Shown: positions 48,501-57,947 of the stretch, piece by piece | How the letters are laid out: each line of letters opens with the position of its first letter | Numbering within the stretch: the stretch's first letter is position 1 | NCBI RefSeq assembly: GCF_000224145.3 | Contig: NC_020169.2 | Coordinates: 2,410,861-2,474,860, forward strand | Direction of reading: 5' to 3' | DNA: 64,000 bases | DNA from: Ciona intestinalis | Lineage: Eukaryota > Chordata > Ascidiacea > Phlebobranchia > Cionidae | The notes under the pieces: generated by a model | Told to the model about the DNA's origin: nothing | The model's database searches: none | The model's input: the letters and a program-made list of their open reading frames with translations, nothing else | Position numbers and translations under genes: made by a program

Positions 48501-51500
48501 CAGTGGACATCTATGTTCTTGGGCAAGACACTTAGGACTTAATGGACATTGTTCCACACCCCGGTGGTAATACTGGGTTGTACAAATAGTCCGAAATAAT
48601 ACATCTGCTTTAACTGTGAGAAATCAGCCAAAAGCAGATTTTATGCCGCATTTTGTCAAAATTCAATAANNNNNNNNNNNNNNNNNNNNNNNNNNNNNNN
48701 NNNNNNNNNNNNNNNNNNNGTTTAGTTGTGGCAGTATTACGTGTAGCACTTTGAATTCGAAGTTGTTTCACTAGTTTAAGTGAAAGAGAACGACCAGTGC
48801 CTTCATATCTGCAATTGTATTATTGTTAAATTAAAACACAACCTAAAATATAAATATAAATATTTTTAAAATAAAATATAACCATAGTCAGAAATAATGT
48901 TATGGTAAAAATACAATTTAAAACCTTTTGTTTAAATTTAATTTTTCAACACTTCAGTTACTTAACAACAGCGGCCTATACGTCTCATAAACTATTTAAT
49001 CTGGGACGGGTCAATAACTGTTCACAATCATTGCATTAACGTGCATATATTTCCATATCCATATGTTTATACCAATATTACTTCTAAATCCTACATGTCA
49101 GATTGAAAACCGATTCTATAGGGTTGGGAGTTTTCCCTACAATTGTCTACTTGTCTTTTTAGTATCCAGTTTACATTGTGTGCTTGACTATAAGGTTACA
49201 TGCAGATGCAATGCATTACTAGTATTACCCATTTATTGTAGAAGACATAAAAACTAGATAAGGACCAAGAAGACTCTGAACAAGTGGTAATGGAATTGCT
49301 GCAGCCTCGTCGATGACTAGCAGTTCCGCTTGACTGAGTTTAGCTGAGTCACTCGGGTGGATATACTAAAAAAAAAATTATAAATTAAAAAAACAAACAA
49401 ACTTAAATAGATATTTATATAGCATTAACCAATTGTTATCATATAGTGGTAAAGTAGTCTATATGTTACTTTATCAGTAACATTTCGGTTTGTAATAATT
49501 TTAACAACTTCCAAAATTAGCAATAGATTTAGACCAGAGTTGGCCCATACCAGTAATGTTAGTGTTCCATGTTTTAAGCTTACCTGAATGGTTTGTCTAT
49601 GCTCACGAAACACATTAACACGAACGATAGCTTTATTGAAGTCCGGATTTGTTGATTGAATAAGTTCATAATCCAAATGTTCCTGGAAAAAGAAAGGGAA
49701 AAAAGTCCTTTATTGAAAAATAAACATTTAATCTTAGGGCAGTCTAACTAGACAGGCAAATTACAAAGTTTGGTTTGATACATATTACATGAACTGTTTT
49801 TTTTCTCCTAAATTTTAGGCCTGTGCAGTATGCTAAAACAACTCTATGGGTAAGGTACATGGCACAAGATTAAAGATAGAGGTCAGAGTTGGCTAATTGC
49901 CCTAATATTAAAAATGGTTTACCAAAAATTTTAAGATCAACTTTGCATACACTTTTTAAGAGGATTAGTTGCTGTTTGCTAATACAGTTTTAGTGGAAAC
50001 ATATATTGTGCGTGTCAGAAGGAGTTTATAATTTATATACACATAACTTACTTGGTATTCTAAAGCATCAAATCCCTTAAAAACGAACTCAAAAAGTGTT
50101 TTAAGATTCTCAGGACTGGGAGAAGTGACAAAAATATTGGAATATCCAAACGCAACTGCGGCTGAAATTGCAAGTCCAAGCGTGGCAGATTTACCTCTGC
50201 CTCTCGCTACAAATAAAAAATAAATAAACTGTTTAAATTTAATTTGTATATATACATATATATATATACATATACAAAAAAAATTTTTTAAAAATAAATT
50301 TTTTAGGAATGTTCATTGGTTAAAAAAAATTTAAGTTAAAAATAAAGGTGGTTAAACAAGTTAAGTTGTTTTCCAAGAGTTTTTCCAACAAGGGAAAGTT
50401 GTTTTTCAACTCCGAGCATTTAAACCCAATTGGCTCTGAACTGGTAAAGTAATTAACCTTGAATGATATATTAATTATTCAAACCTGTAACCTCTAACTG
50501 CGTAGGAAGATGCCATTAAATATTAAATTGATGATGACTCAAAACTTAATCAAAAACAATGGTATTACCGGCGGTCATCACAACAGTGCTACGTAGGGTT
50601 TTCTCTGAGATAGCATCAACAAATTTGAGAAGGGCCTTTCCTTGGTCGATTGTTTTGCAGCAATTTATCACGCAACCAACTGGTTGCGTGTCCTAGGGTT
50701 GTAGAAAAAGGAAAAAAGAGTGAAAAAAGTAGATGCTTAGCAGAAAAGTTCCACAGTCAACCTTTAAAAATAATACCAAGAGAAGAATGGCAGCAACTTC
50801 TAGCCTCTAGATATGTCATAACAAATGATGGCACTTATCATGCGTAATGCGGCACCATTACAGTCATTATACCAAAGGTGCCTATTAAACCCTTGCACAA
50901 GATTTTAAAATATATTTAACTGTAATTATATTTTTTTATCATTAATGACCACCATATTGAACCAATGATCTATAAGCCTTCTGCCTAAGGTCACACACAA
51001 CCATAAAGGTAGCAGTGCCTGAAATCAAACTCAGTTACCTTTTGTTACGAGCAGTGGCGCAGCCAGGGGGGATTTAGGGGGAACGACCCCCCCCTTTTTT
51101 AACCAATCAAAAAATTTTTGATTAAAACCCCCGCCATATTTTTTTTTTTCTGGCTGCGCCACTAGGTTCCAAACAGTAAACACCATGTCTTGAAGTCAGA
51201 CAAATCTATATACAAAACAACAGCAATGTTTTAAGAACTAAATAGTTGTTGCTTACTTGTAGTGATTCTTTTAGATCAACCAGCTCTTTTTCTGATGGTG
51301 TGAGTGAATCTTCTGCAGGTTTTGGAGGGACTGCTTCAATGTTTTGTGAGTTAGTTGACACTGGCAATACATTCAGTTCATCATCAATTATAAGACAGTT
51401 ATTACACGAAGCCACTGACAACAGAAACCTGTGATGAGAAATAAATTTTGTGTAGAAGTTATTTGAGTAAAAGGAACGCAGATTTGTAGTGTTAAATCTG

Positions 51501-53656
51501 GCATACCAAGGGGGGCAAGCCTACACTGGAATTTTTGACACTGCATTAATCAGTAAACAAAAAACCAATAAGTTAGATTTGTTTCACAAGAAAATGCATC
51601 TAACTATCCCTGTCTCCACTGGATTTTAAAAAGCTTTGTATCTATGCATGTATGTATGCTAGGGGTACAAACCTCTTATATTAAACCTGTGCACACACAA
51701 AATAATATTAAGAGACATAAAGCAATAAACTATCTCCAGATGATAAATTTGTGGTAAGTAACAGCTTTACATTCACTTTTTAGATGATCGTTTTTCGTAA
51801 AAACATTGTATAGGCAATATATTAAATATTTATATCAATATTTTCGAACTAAAATGCAACAAAAGATCACCTTTCATTGAATCTTCCCACCACATCACTA
51901 TGAGATTCTGTACGATACCTTGCGTGAACATCCTAAGAAGATATTTTTAATAAATAAACAAAATTTTATTCCATCTCAATTTCCCCCAAGAGACTAATGG
52001 GTTCAAGGCTTGTCGCTGCTACCATTGTGGGCGTATGTGTCCTTAGGCAAGACACTTAACGGCAATTGATCCAACCAAGTGGTCACTAATGGATTGTTGT
52101 TCAAATTATCAGCCATACATAAAAAAATCACCCACAAAGTAACATACATGGTAAATCGTAAGCTGGCATTAGCTGTATGCAACAGAACACCAGTGTTATC
52201 ACGACTGTTGTTTTCCGTCCAAGCGAGAATAAAGCAAGTTACATTGAAGAATAAGATAAATCTACCCACCATTGTCATTGTATAAAGCTGTTTTAATGAA
52301 GTCATGGATCTAAGCAAGAAACAGATGATACCACCACCTTCAACTGTTTCTATTGTTCGCGCAAGTAAATTTGGTGTTAATGCCTCAAAATCCTATAAAC
52401 ACAGATGGCATAATATCATTATCAGCCTCATACATAGGAATAATGTAATAAGAAAACTAGGCCTACATTCCAGAGACCCTAATATGTACGACTGTAGGAC
52501 CTCACGCTTATGGATTACAGTTTCCTTCCCTTTTTTGTTTTTTCTAAAGTTAACTTTAAACAAAGGCAGCTGACATTTGAAAAATATATAGTGATAGCTG
52601 ATAGGTAAAAAGGACCGCAAGAACATTTTCAAAAATTTGAACTGCTCACCATCTATTACAGACTGCAGTATACTATTCAGACTCACAGCCTATCTAAATG
52701 TTAAAGAGTGAAGACTATGTGGAAAATCACACTATATCTGCAGACACATTAAATTACCTGAAGAACACACATGCCATAAGTACTGCCCAATATTTTGTGA
52801 GTTTCATTGTAATAACAGTATCGGACATTTGTGGCAGCCACAAACAACTCGAACGGATCATTTTCTTTCAAATCAAGGGTCCCACTTGAGATTCTCTTTT
52901 GAATTTGTTTCATTTTTTTCTTTCTGTGCCTATACAGATGTTTACATGTATTTAATTGCGGTTTTAACTTAGGGGTTGGAGTTATGTTAGCCTAATATGT
53001 AAAGAACTAACGTCAAGGAAGATTCATTATTACCATCTAAGTTATTTAGTTAGCTGTTATGCCAGTACTACAGGTGTGAACATGTGAGATGTTTAAATTT
53101 TCCTTCTTGCCTATAAAAACATAGCACCACATGTCCACATCAGATTGGACAGTTTGTTTTTTGTGTGGAGGATATATTTTTTACACGAATTTTTCTTTAA
53201 GTTATTTTTTTGTGTGGAATGTCACTAATTTTGGGTTAATTTACAAAGCTATAACAGGGCAAATTGTCTACAAAAGACCAGTGTACAGATTTAAAATTAG
53301 CGAAATTGCTTGGATTCTTGTGGAAAATACAAAAGTCTAGTCAATTTTACAATCACGGCTTCACAAACAATGTAGCTTTTAGGATAATATTTCTACAAAA
53401 GCCAATATGTTTATGCCTATGGGTAAGTTATGTATGTATAAATTAAACATTTCTCTTACGTGCTAAACCCGAGTTCTTTTTTATAACACCACAATACTGA
53501 AGGACGAGCCCGAACTTGTGCTTTTGATAACATGTGATGGAGTATAACAACTTGGTTACGACACTTATCGCCGACAATAAAAAACATTGTCCGGTGTTTC
53601 GTGGCCACTCCATTTTCGACCAGTACTCGAATACGATTATCTACTTTTTTACGCAT
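42557..53656 (-). CDS. NAT10: NAT10/Kre33 RNA cytidine acetyltransferase (one gap)
   Basis: Twenty-three exons: 53656-53460, 52929-52758, 52392-52270, 51932-51871, 51428-51257, 50692-50569, 50206-50052, 49682-49584, 49365-49229, 48808-48720 (into the gap), 48140-47965, 47570-47474, 47305-47189, 46794-46651, 46285-46139, 45867-45734, 45567-45431, 44979-44699, 44443-44366, 43977-43816, 43192-43116, 42961-42881, 42647-42557. At least 1017 codons (human 1025). From the ATG of MRKKVDNRIRVLVENGVA the family is unmistakable. It has the N-terminal VVILHHMLSKA and RARPSVLWCYKKELGFS blocks, Walker A ARGRGKSATLG (lysine 289, human 290), VIDEAAAIPLP, SRGKRAAGDLIPWTV, the GNAT acetyl-CoA loop QGMGYGSRAL and a Lys-rich nucleolar-type tail. 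By family the enzyme makes N4-acetylcytidine in 18S rRNA and in tRNA Ser/Leu, in the nucleolus, using ATP and acetyl-CoA. One intron is AT-AC type. Confidence 0.97.
43592..43786 (+). mobile_element. MITE copy 14
   Basis: Forward copy, TAGGGTGGGGAAAGATGGGAC to GTCCCATCCCCCCACAGTA, in the intron after NAT10 exon 20. One end is about 29 bases from the donor. Confidence 0.88.
44197..44336 (-). mobile_element. MITE copy 15, internally shortened
   Basis: Reverse copy with both ends (TAGTGGGGTGGGTGAAGATGG and CTTCTCCCACCCACCCTAATA) but lacking about 50 bp of the interior. It lies in the intron after NAT10 exon 19. Confidence 0.85.
45985..46128 (-). mobile_element. MITE copy 16, end-truncated
   Basis: Starts inside the element at TATTTTAAACAACTAACAACG and keeps the right end ATCTTCTTCCACCCTTCTATA. 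It lies in the 271-bp intron after NAT10 exon 15. Its intact end is about 10 bases from the exon's GTTGGT donor. Confidence 0.85.
47571..47964 (-). other. U12-type AT-AC intron of NAT10
   Basis: On the transcribed strand the upstream exon ends TGTGATTT, the intron opens ATATCCTTT and closes with AC, and the next exon opens GTATTATGTC. The junction rebuilds CDLYYVNRD, matching human CELYYVNRD, whereas no GT-AG choice keeps this frame. TTCCTTAAC, the U12 branch-site consensus, lies about 20 bases before the AC (plus-strand 47591-47599). Length 394 bp. The AT-AC ends, 5' consensus and branch site together support minor-spliceosome removal. Confidence 0.9.
48510..48600 (+). repeat. SINE-like fragment
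   Basis: Contains TTCTTGGGCAAGACACTTA, nearly the same as TCCTTAGGCAAGACACTTA at 52040-52058. This motif is typical of deuterostome SINE bodies. It lies in the NAT10 intron next to the gap, and its borders are uncertain. Confidence 0.55.
48670..48719. other. Assembly gap (50 N)
   Basis: A placeholder gap of unknown true size. It cuts the 3' end of NAT10 exon 10, which encodes the region after YEGTGRSLSLKL. Confidence 0.98.
51053..51163. mobile_element. Short palindromic MITE (AGTGGCGCAGCCAG ends)
   Basis: Perfect 14-bp inverted ends AGTGGCGCAGCCAG and CTGGCTGCGCCACT enclose about 83 bp containing CCCCCCCC and a self-complementary AAAAATTTTT. About 111 bp in all, in the intron after NAT10 exon 5. 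It differs from the GGGTGGGG family. A diverged relative of its end (GCAGAGGCGAAGCCAGAAAAA) may lie at 48202. Confidence 0.8.
52003..52100 (+). repeat. SINE-like fragment
   Basis: TGTCCTTAGGCAAGACACTTA followed by ACGGCAATTGATCCAACCAA resembles the conserved body of tRNA-derived SINEs in deuterostomes and shares its core with 48510-48600. It lies in the intron after NAT10 exon 3. Confidence 0.55.
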
Positions 53657-54054
53657 ATTGGTGCAAGTAAAATGGTTTTATATCCAAAATACATAAACTT
53701 CCCAAACTACTACGTTTTCAATTTCTAGATTTTGTAAACATTACCACGTGGTCTACCATATGGTTTTCTATGTTTTTGAGCAATCGAAATAACATACCAT
53801 TTACATACATGGTCGACGCCACATATATACAGCTCAGTGATCGACGCCCTACCACGCCCTACCGATGGGGACCAATGTTATTGCTATAGTATGCTACATA
53901 AGTAAACAAATTCAGTATGCTATAATATTAAATTGCCGGTTTACTTAATGCTTATTCTTTTGCTAGTTGTAAGAGCTCCTCTGTTTTCTAATAAACATTC
54001 ATTACAAAGCTACGTTTTAACTGGCGAACATTTCACCATCGTTTTTATTTTGTT
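53657..54054. other. Spacer between NAT10 and the upstream ZP gene
   Basis: About 400 bp between the ZP gene stop (54055) and the NAT10 ATG (53656), both on the minus strand. An AATAAA (plus-strand 54044-54049) lies a few bases after the ZP stop. The rest should be the NAT10 promoter and 5' UTR. Ciona operons usually have much shorter spacers, so separate promoters are more likely. Confidence 0.5.
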
Positions 54055-57000
54055 TCACGTTTTATGACATTCATAAATAAACGTTATTATCGCAACACAA
54101 AGTAATATGAAAGCAAATCCTCCAATGACCACAGTGGCCATCGTGATTCCGCTGATATCATAATGGTCTTCGTTATCTAGGAAGGAAAGTAGTTAGAGTA
54201 GGGTGGGGAAAGATGGGACACCGGTTTATTCTATTTTCATGTCACATTTGGTAGTAAACAAAGAACATTCGGAGAATTATAAAACCGTATCCTCGCAACT
54301 TGCATAGAACGTTGTTAATTGTTTAAAAACACGATCATCAGGATATTTGGATATTATGTGCTAAAGGGATACCATCTTCTCCCACCCTACTATAAAAACA
54401 CCCGATCCGTCAACTTTCTTGCGCTTCAAGCGGACTTAAAATTGTCTAGCTTAGCGCTTCAAGCGGTCCTGTAATATTTTAGGCAATTTTAAGTCCGCTT
54501 GAAGCGCAAGAAAGTTGACGGATCGGGTGTATAAAAACCAACAACACAGCTATATAAAACAGTGTGGGGTAGAACAGAACGGCATACCATTGTTTCTTTA
54601 TCTCGTAAACAGTTAACCAGCCCGCAGAGTCGTGCTAAAGCTCCGGTTACATAATTCAGTAAATATTCTTTGTTTGCCAACAAATTGGACGAGAAATATA
54701 ATAAAAATCACATCTTACCCCAACATAGTATAGACGAAGACAATTATAAAAGTATACTCACCGAGAAGAACTGTCACAACTGAGGAATTTGGAAACGTGT
54801 CGGAAGAACCGAGTCCTACTTCTCCCTCAATGACATAAATCGGTCCGATAAGGATAACACTCGAATCTTCTTCGCTGGAGCGTTTAACAAGCATTCTCTT
54901 CTTCCTGGATCCTCCGAGATAAGCAGACGAATTACCGGTTACTGCAGATCTTACATATCCATTTCCTAGTGAACATCGCTGAAATGCATTGATTGTTTAT
55001 TACCGCAGTATTAAATCGGCTAATCTTTGGTATTTTTAGAAACACCCTCGACAATTCAAACAAATCATAAAGGGCGCTGAGTTAATACGCAACTACAGTT
55101 AAGTGTGCATGGGATGCATACGCCCACAATATATGGTAGCAGCATCAAGCCCCGAACCATTAACCTATACGGGCTGAAACAATACTTTTAACAATATACC
55201 TGAAGTGTGGCTGGATCAGCTGCGGAAAGTTCTCCATGGATGTAAAAGCTTGTGCATGATTTGAACCGAGGTACTCGGAAAGATAAACAAACAGTATTGC
55301 CCATTCCGTTAAGATTGATCGACGTAGAAAGCACGTTCGCACTGCAGCCGTTTGTAACGAGTGAGATGTCATTAGATCCTGCGCTTGCTTGGCACGAAAG
55401 GTAAAGCTGTTTGACATACACAACCGTGTTCTATAACAAAAGTTGTATTTTTAAATTGAATTACAGTGTAGCTTGTATATAATGAAGAAGATGGAACGTG
55501 GTGCAAAGTAGATCATTTTTCCCATAAAATAATAATAAAATAATATGAATTCAAGCAAGGCGCCAATTAAATATGTGTTAAACAAGGAATACATTTATAA
55601 CGGCTAAAACGGCATAAAAGGTGCTGCTGCTTTAAAGTTTAAATGCTCGGCAAATCACCACCGAAATGTTGCTGTAGCACATTACAACAATAAAGCTACA
55701 ATGTTGATGGTTGTGAAATATGTATTTAATTTTTACCTGAGGTGGTTGCACTGACAAAGTGACGTGTATAATCTCGGCAACCGTGTACAATGCTCCATCA
55801 TTCACTGTGAAGAGAGGCGGACAAGCGTTCGGGCAAGCACCGCCCACCTTACACAGCTCGACTGTTGCTTGTTGCTGAATGACCCCTGATAACTCATTGC
55901 GAATCGGGTCGACCCTGTATAGGTTTAGTTTCTCAAAAGAGTTATAACTGATCAAACATATGCCATAGAATTCTACACTTGTCCGATAGAATGTGAATGA
56001 ACATGACATGTTTATCGTCGCATGCTTGCGGTGCAATGCTGGACAGCCGTTATATAACTTGGGTGTTCTTTTTATACATATTTTTCTATATGAATGGCAT
56101 TCCATTAGGGAGGAGTGGGCTAAAAACAATGCACATAATTCAACAATTAACATTTGGTAAATGCAGAATACTCACGCCGGTCGCAAGCTTGTCACGATAG
56201 AATATTGATCGTTGTAAGTACAGATCCATGTTATTGCTGGAATCGGGATATCGAAAAGAGCTCCTTGTTGGTTGAGCCAAAGCTGGTTGGTGAATACATT
56301 GGAATCCATCTCTCTTGTGTAACTGGTCTGACAAGCGGAGAATGGCATTGGGATAGATATTGTATAATATCCATTCACCGGCGCTCTTACTACAGAAAAA
56401 ATGGTTGTAAGTGTATATAGTATAGAGGGAGGAGACGGGGCACCTTTTAGGGTGGCTCATAATATTTAAATATCCTGATCTGTTAAGCATTTAGCAACGG
56501 TATTTGGGTAATAAGTGCGACAAGAAAATAAACTGAAAATGTGTCTCATCTTCCCCCACCCCACAAATACATAAAACATGCTAATTGAAAGTAAACCCGG
56601 TGAGTGCACTTCTAACAATTTACATTCCCCACCCTGTGTCAAAAAGTTAAATTTAAAGTAGTATATACAGTCATTTTAGACTGTGCAGCCAACAGAATTA
56701 AAGTTGTTTCCGTGGTTTGTTATTTTACATTAACAACCTTCGTTATAAAAAAATGTTTCGTAAGCCTATGTTCTATACCTGCACATGCGGAATTGGGATT
56801 GACGACTGCCTGATCATAACTCGGTCCCATGTATAAGTAACTTCTCGAAAGAGTGGAGTCATATTCCCTCACAAACCGTTCCGGAATCATAATTGTTATA
56901 GTGTTGCTTTCGCAAAGTAGCGTTGGCGGTGCTGCAAACAGAGTAACAAGCATTGCAGCATAATACGCCAAACAAAATTATGCATATTTGAGTAAAGATC

Positions 57001-57399
57001 AGTACGGTGTGAATATTTAGGCGAAGACTAAAGGGACCATATTTGGACGACCAAGCTTATAAGTACTTACGTATGTTGCATGTTTTGCCAATGTAACCAG
57101 CCGCACTCGAGCAAAAGAAACCTTCTGCATGTTTGTTCGAAGCGATACACGAACAGTCTCCCTGGCATGGGTTGGTACTACACACCGAAATAGGAGCGGC
57201 AACAGAAAACTGGCTCACGCACATGTTGCCGACACATTTATATTCTGGAGGACACTCGACTCCGAAAAAGCATTTCTCCGCTCGAGAAAGCTTCACCAGC
57301 AAGCTATACAAGCACATATGTCAAATTATATTAAACTTTCATAAGTGCCTTCGTAGACAGTTAATATACTTACCACACAAGCAAAACATATCGAAACAT
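54055..57399 (-). CDS. ZP-domain type I membrane protein A
   Basis: Eight exons: 57399-57374, 57303-57071, 56931-56779, 56389-56176, 55914-55737, 55430-55200, 54978-54762, 54176-54055. Phases agree, giving 457 aa. A signal peptide (MFRYVLLVCLLVKL) is followed by one small C-x5-C-x5-C-x4-C module and an EGF-like domain (CSTNPCQGDCSC...FFC...C). A zona pellucida domain (about 93-345) has ZP-N and ZP-C halves, including CESNTITIMIPERFV, FTNQLWLN, LYLSCQ and VCLSFRVPRFKSC. Basic RKKR (370-373) fits a furin-type consensus cleavage site. A membrane segment (about 428-451) and a tail of only six or so residues follow. This is the standard layout of ZP polymer-forming proteins such as egg-coat proteins. 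Vitelline-coat function is possible but unproven. It is paired head to head with paralogue B. Confidence 0.9.
54198..54394 (+). mobile_element. MITE copy 17
   Basis: Forward full-length copy, TAGGGTGGGGAAAGATGGGAC to ATCTTCTCCCACCCTACTATA, in the last intron of ZP gene A. Its end is about 22 bases upstream of the exon 8 acceptor. Confidence 0.9.
54398..54530. repeat. Perfect inverted repeat, 47-bp arms, 39-bp loop
   Basis: Bases 54398-54444 (beginning ACACCCGATCCGTCAACTTTC) are the exact reverse complement of 54484-54530. The loop itself contains GCGCTTCAAGCGG, a copy of part of an arm. TATAAAAAC flanks both sides and may be a target duplication. It follows directly on MITE copy 17 in intron 7 of ZP gene A. 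It is either a foldback element or a hairpin. Confidence 0.9.
54558..54733 (-). mobile_element. MITE copy 18, old diverged copy
   Basis: Recognisable by AGTGTGGGGTAGAACAG at the left, ATTCTTTGTTTGCCAACAAAT inside and CACATCTTACCCCAACATAGTA at the right. The rest is heavily diverged. Same intron as copy 17. Confidence 0.65.
56418..56568 (-). mobile_element. MITE copy 19, internally shortened
   Basis: Starts TAGTATAGAGGGAGGAGACGG and ends ATCTTCCCCCACCCCACAA. An extra TTTTAGGGTGGCTC lies near the left end and about 45 bp of the interior is missing. It lies in ZP gene A intron 3, about 28 bases from the exon 4 acceptor. Confidence 0.82.
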
Positions 57400-57947
57400 T
57401 CTTCTACAGCTGTCTCGGTGTATTCGGACGAAACTGTAATACTCTACGTCTTTAAAACAATCACAATTTACTGTAGTTTTAACTGAACAGATTTGACAAG
57501 GCAAGTCACACATAAGAAAACATCGAATTGATTAAACGAAACGTCACCAGAACGACATTCCAACGCCTTAATTACAAGATCTCATATATACACACTGATT
57601 CAGGAAATCTAAGAATACTGCTGCATTTTAAAAATGTTTCACTTGATCATATTGCTACACCGAAACTTCTATTTACTTCCTGCAACAAGTATTACCTTTA
57701 AAGTCTTTATAAACCTGATAGAAAACTGTAGAGCAGCTATAAGTATTGTAACACAAAGATTTACATGAAACGGTGTGTAAAAATCACACTAAGGAATTTG
57801 GTTCACGCGCTTTTTGTTGATTGCACCCTTCCGTAATAAAGCTTTGGTTTCGTGGATGAATGTTAGTTTCAACTCCATTTTAAGTAGCACAGTTCCAGCG
57901 TATATAGTTTTTTTTTGTTCAGTTATAAAATAGTTTAATCTTCCAAG
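57400..57947. promoter_or_regulatory. Shared divergent promoter region of the ZP pair
   Basis: The only 548 bp between the two ATGs of the head-to-head ZP genes, so the promoters of both must lie here unless there are unseen upstream exons. AT-rich, and no ORF or MITE is seen. No specific factor site is claimed. Confidence 0.6.

Noticed and set aside
53656-57399. Operon of ZP gene A and NAT10 (same strand, adjacent)
   Set aside because: The spacer of about 400 bp exceeds the very short gaps typical of Ciona operons, and a poly(A) signal follows the ZP stop.
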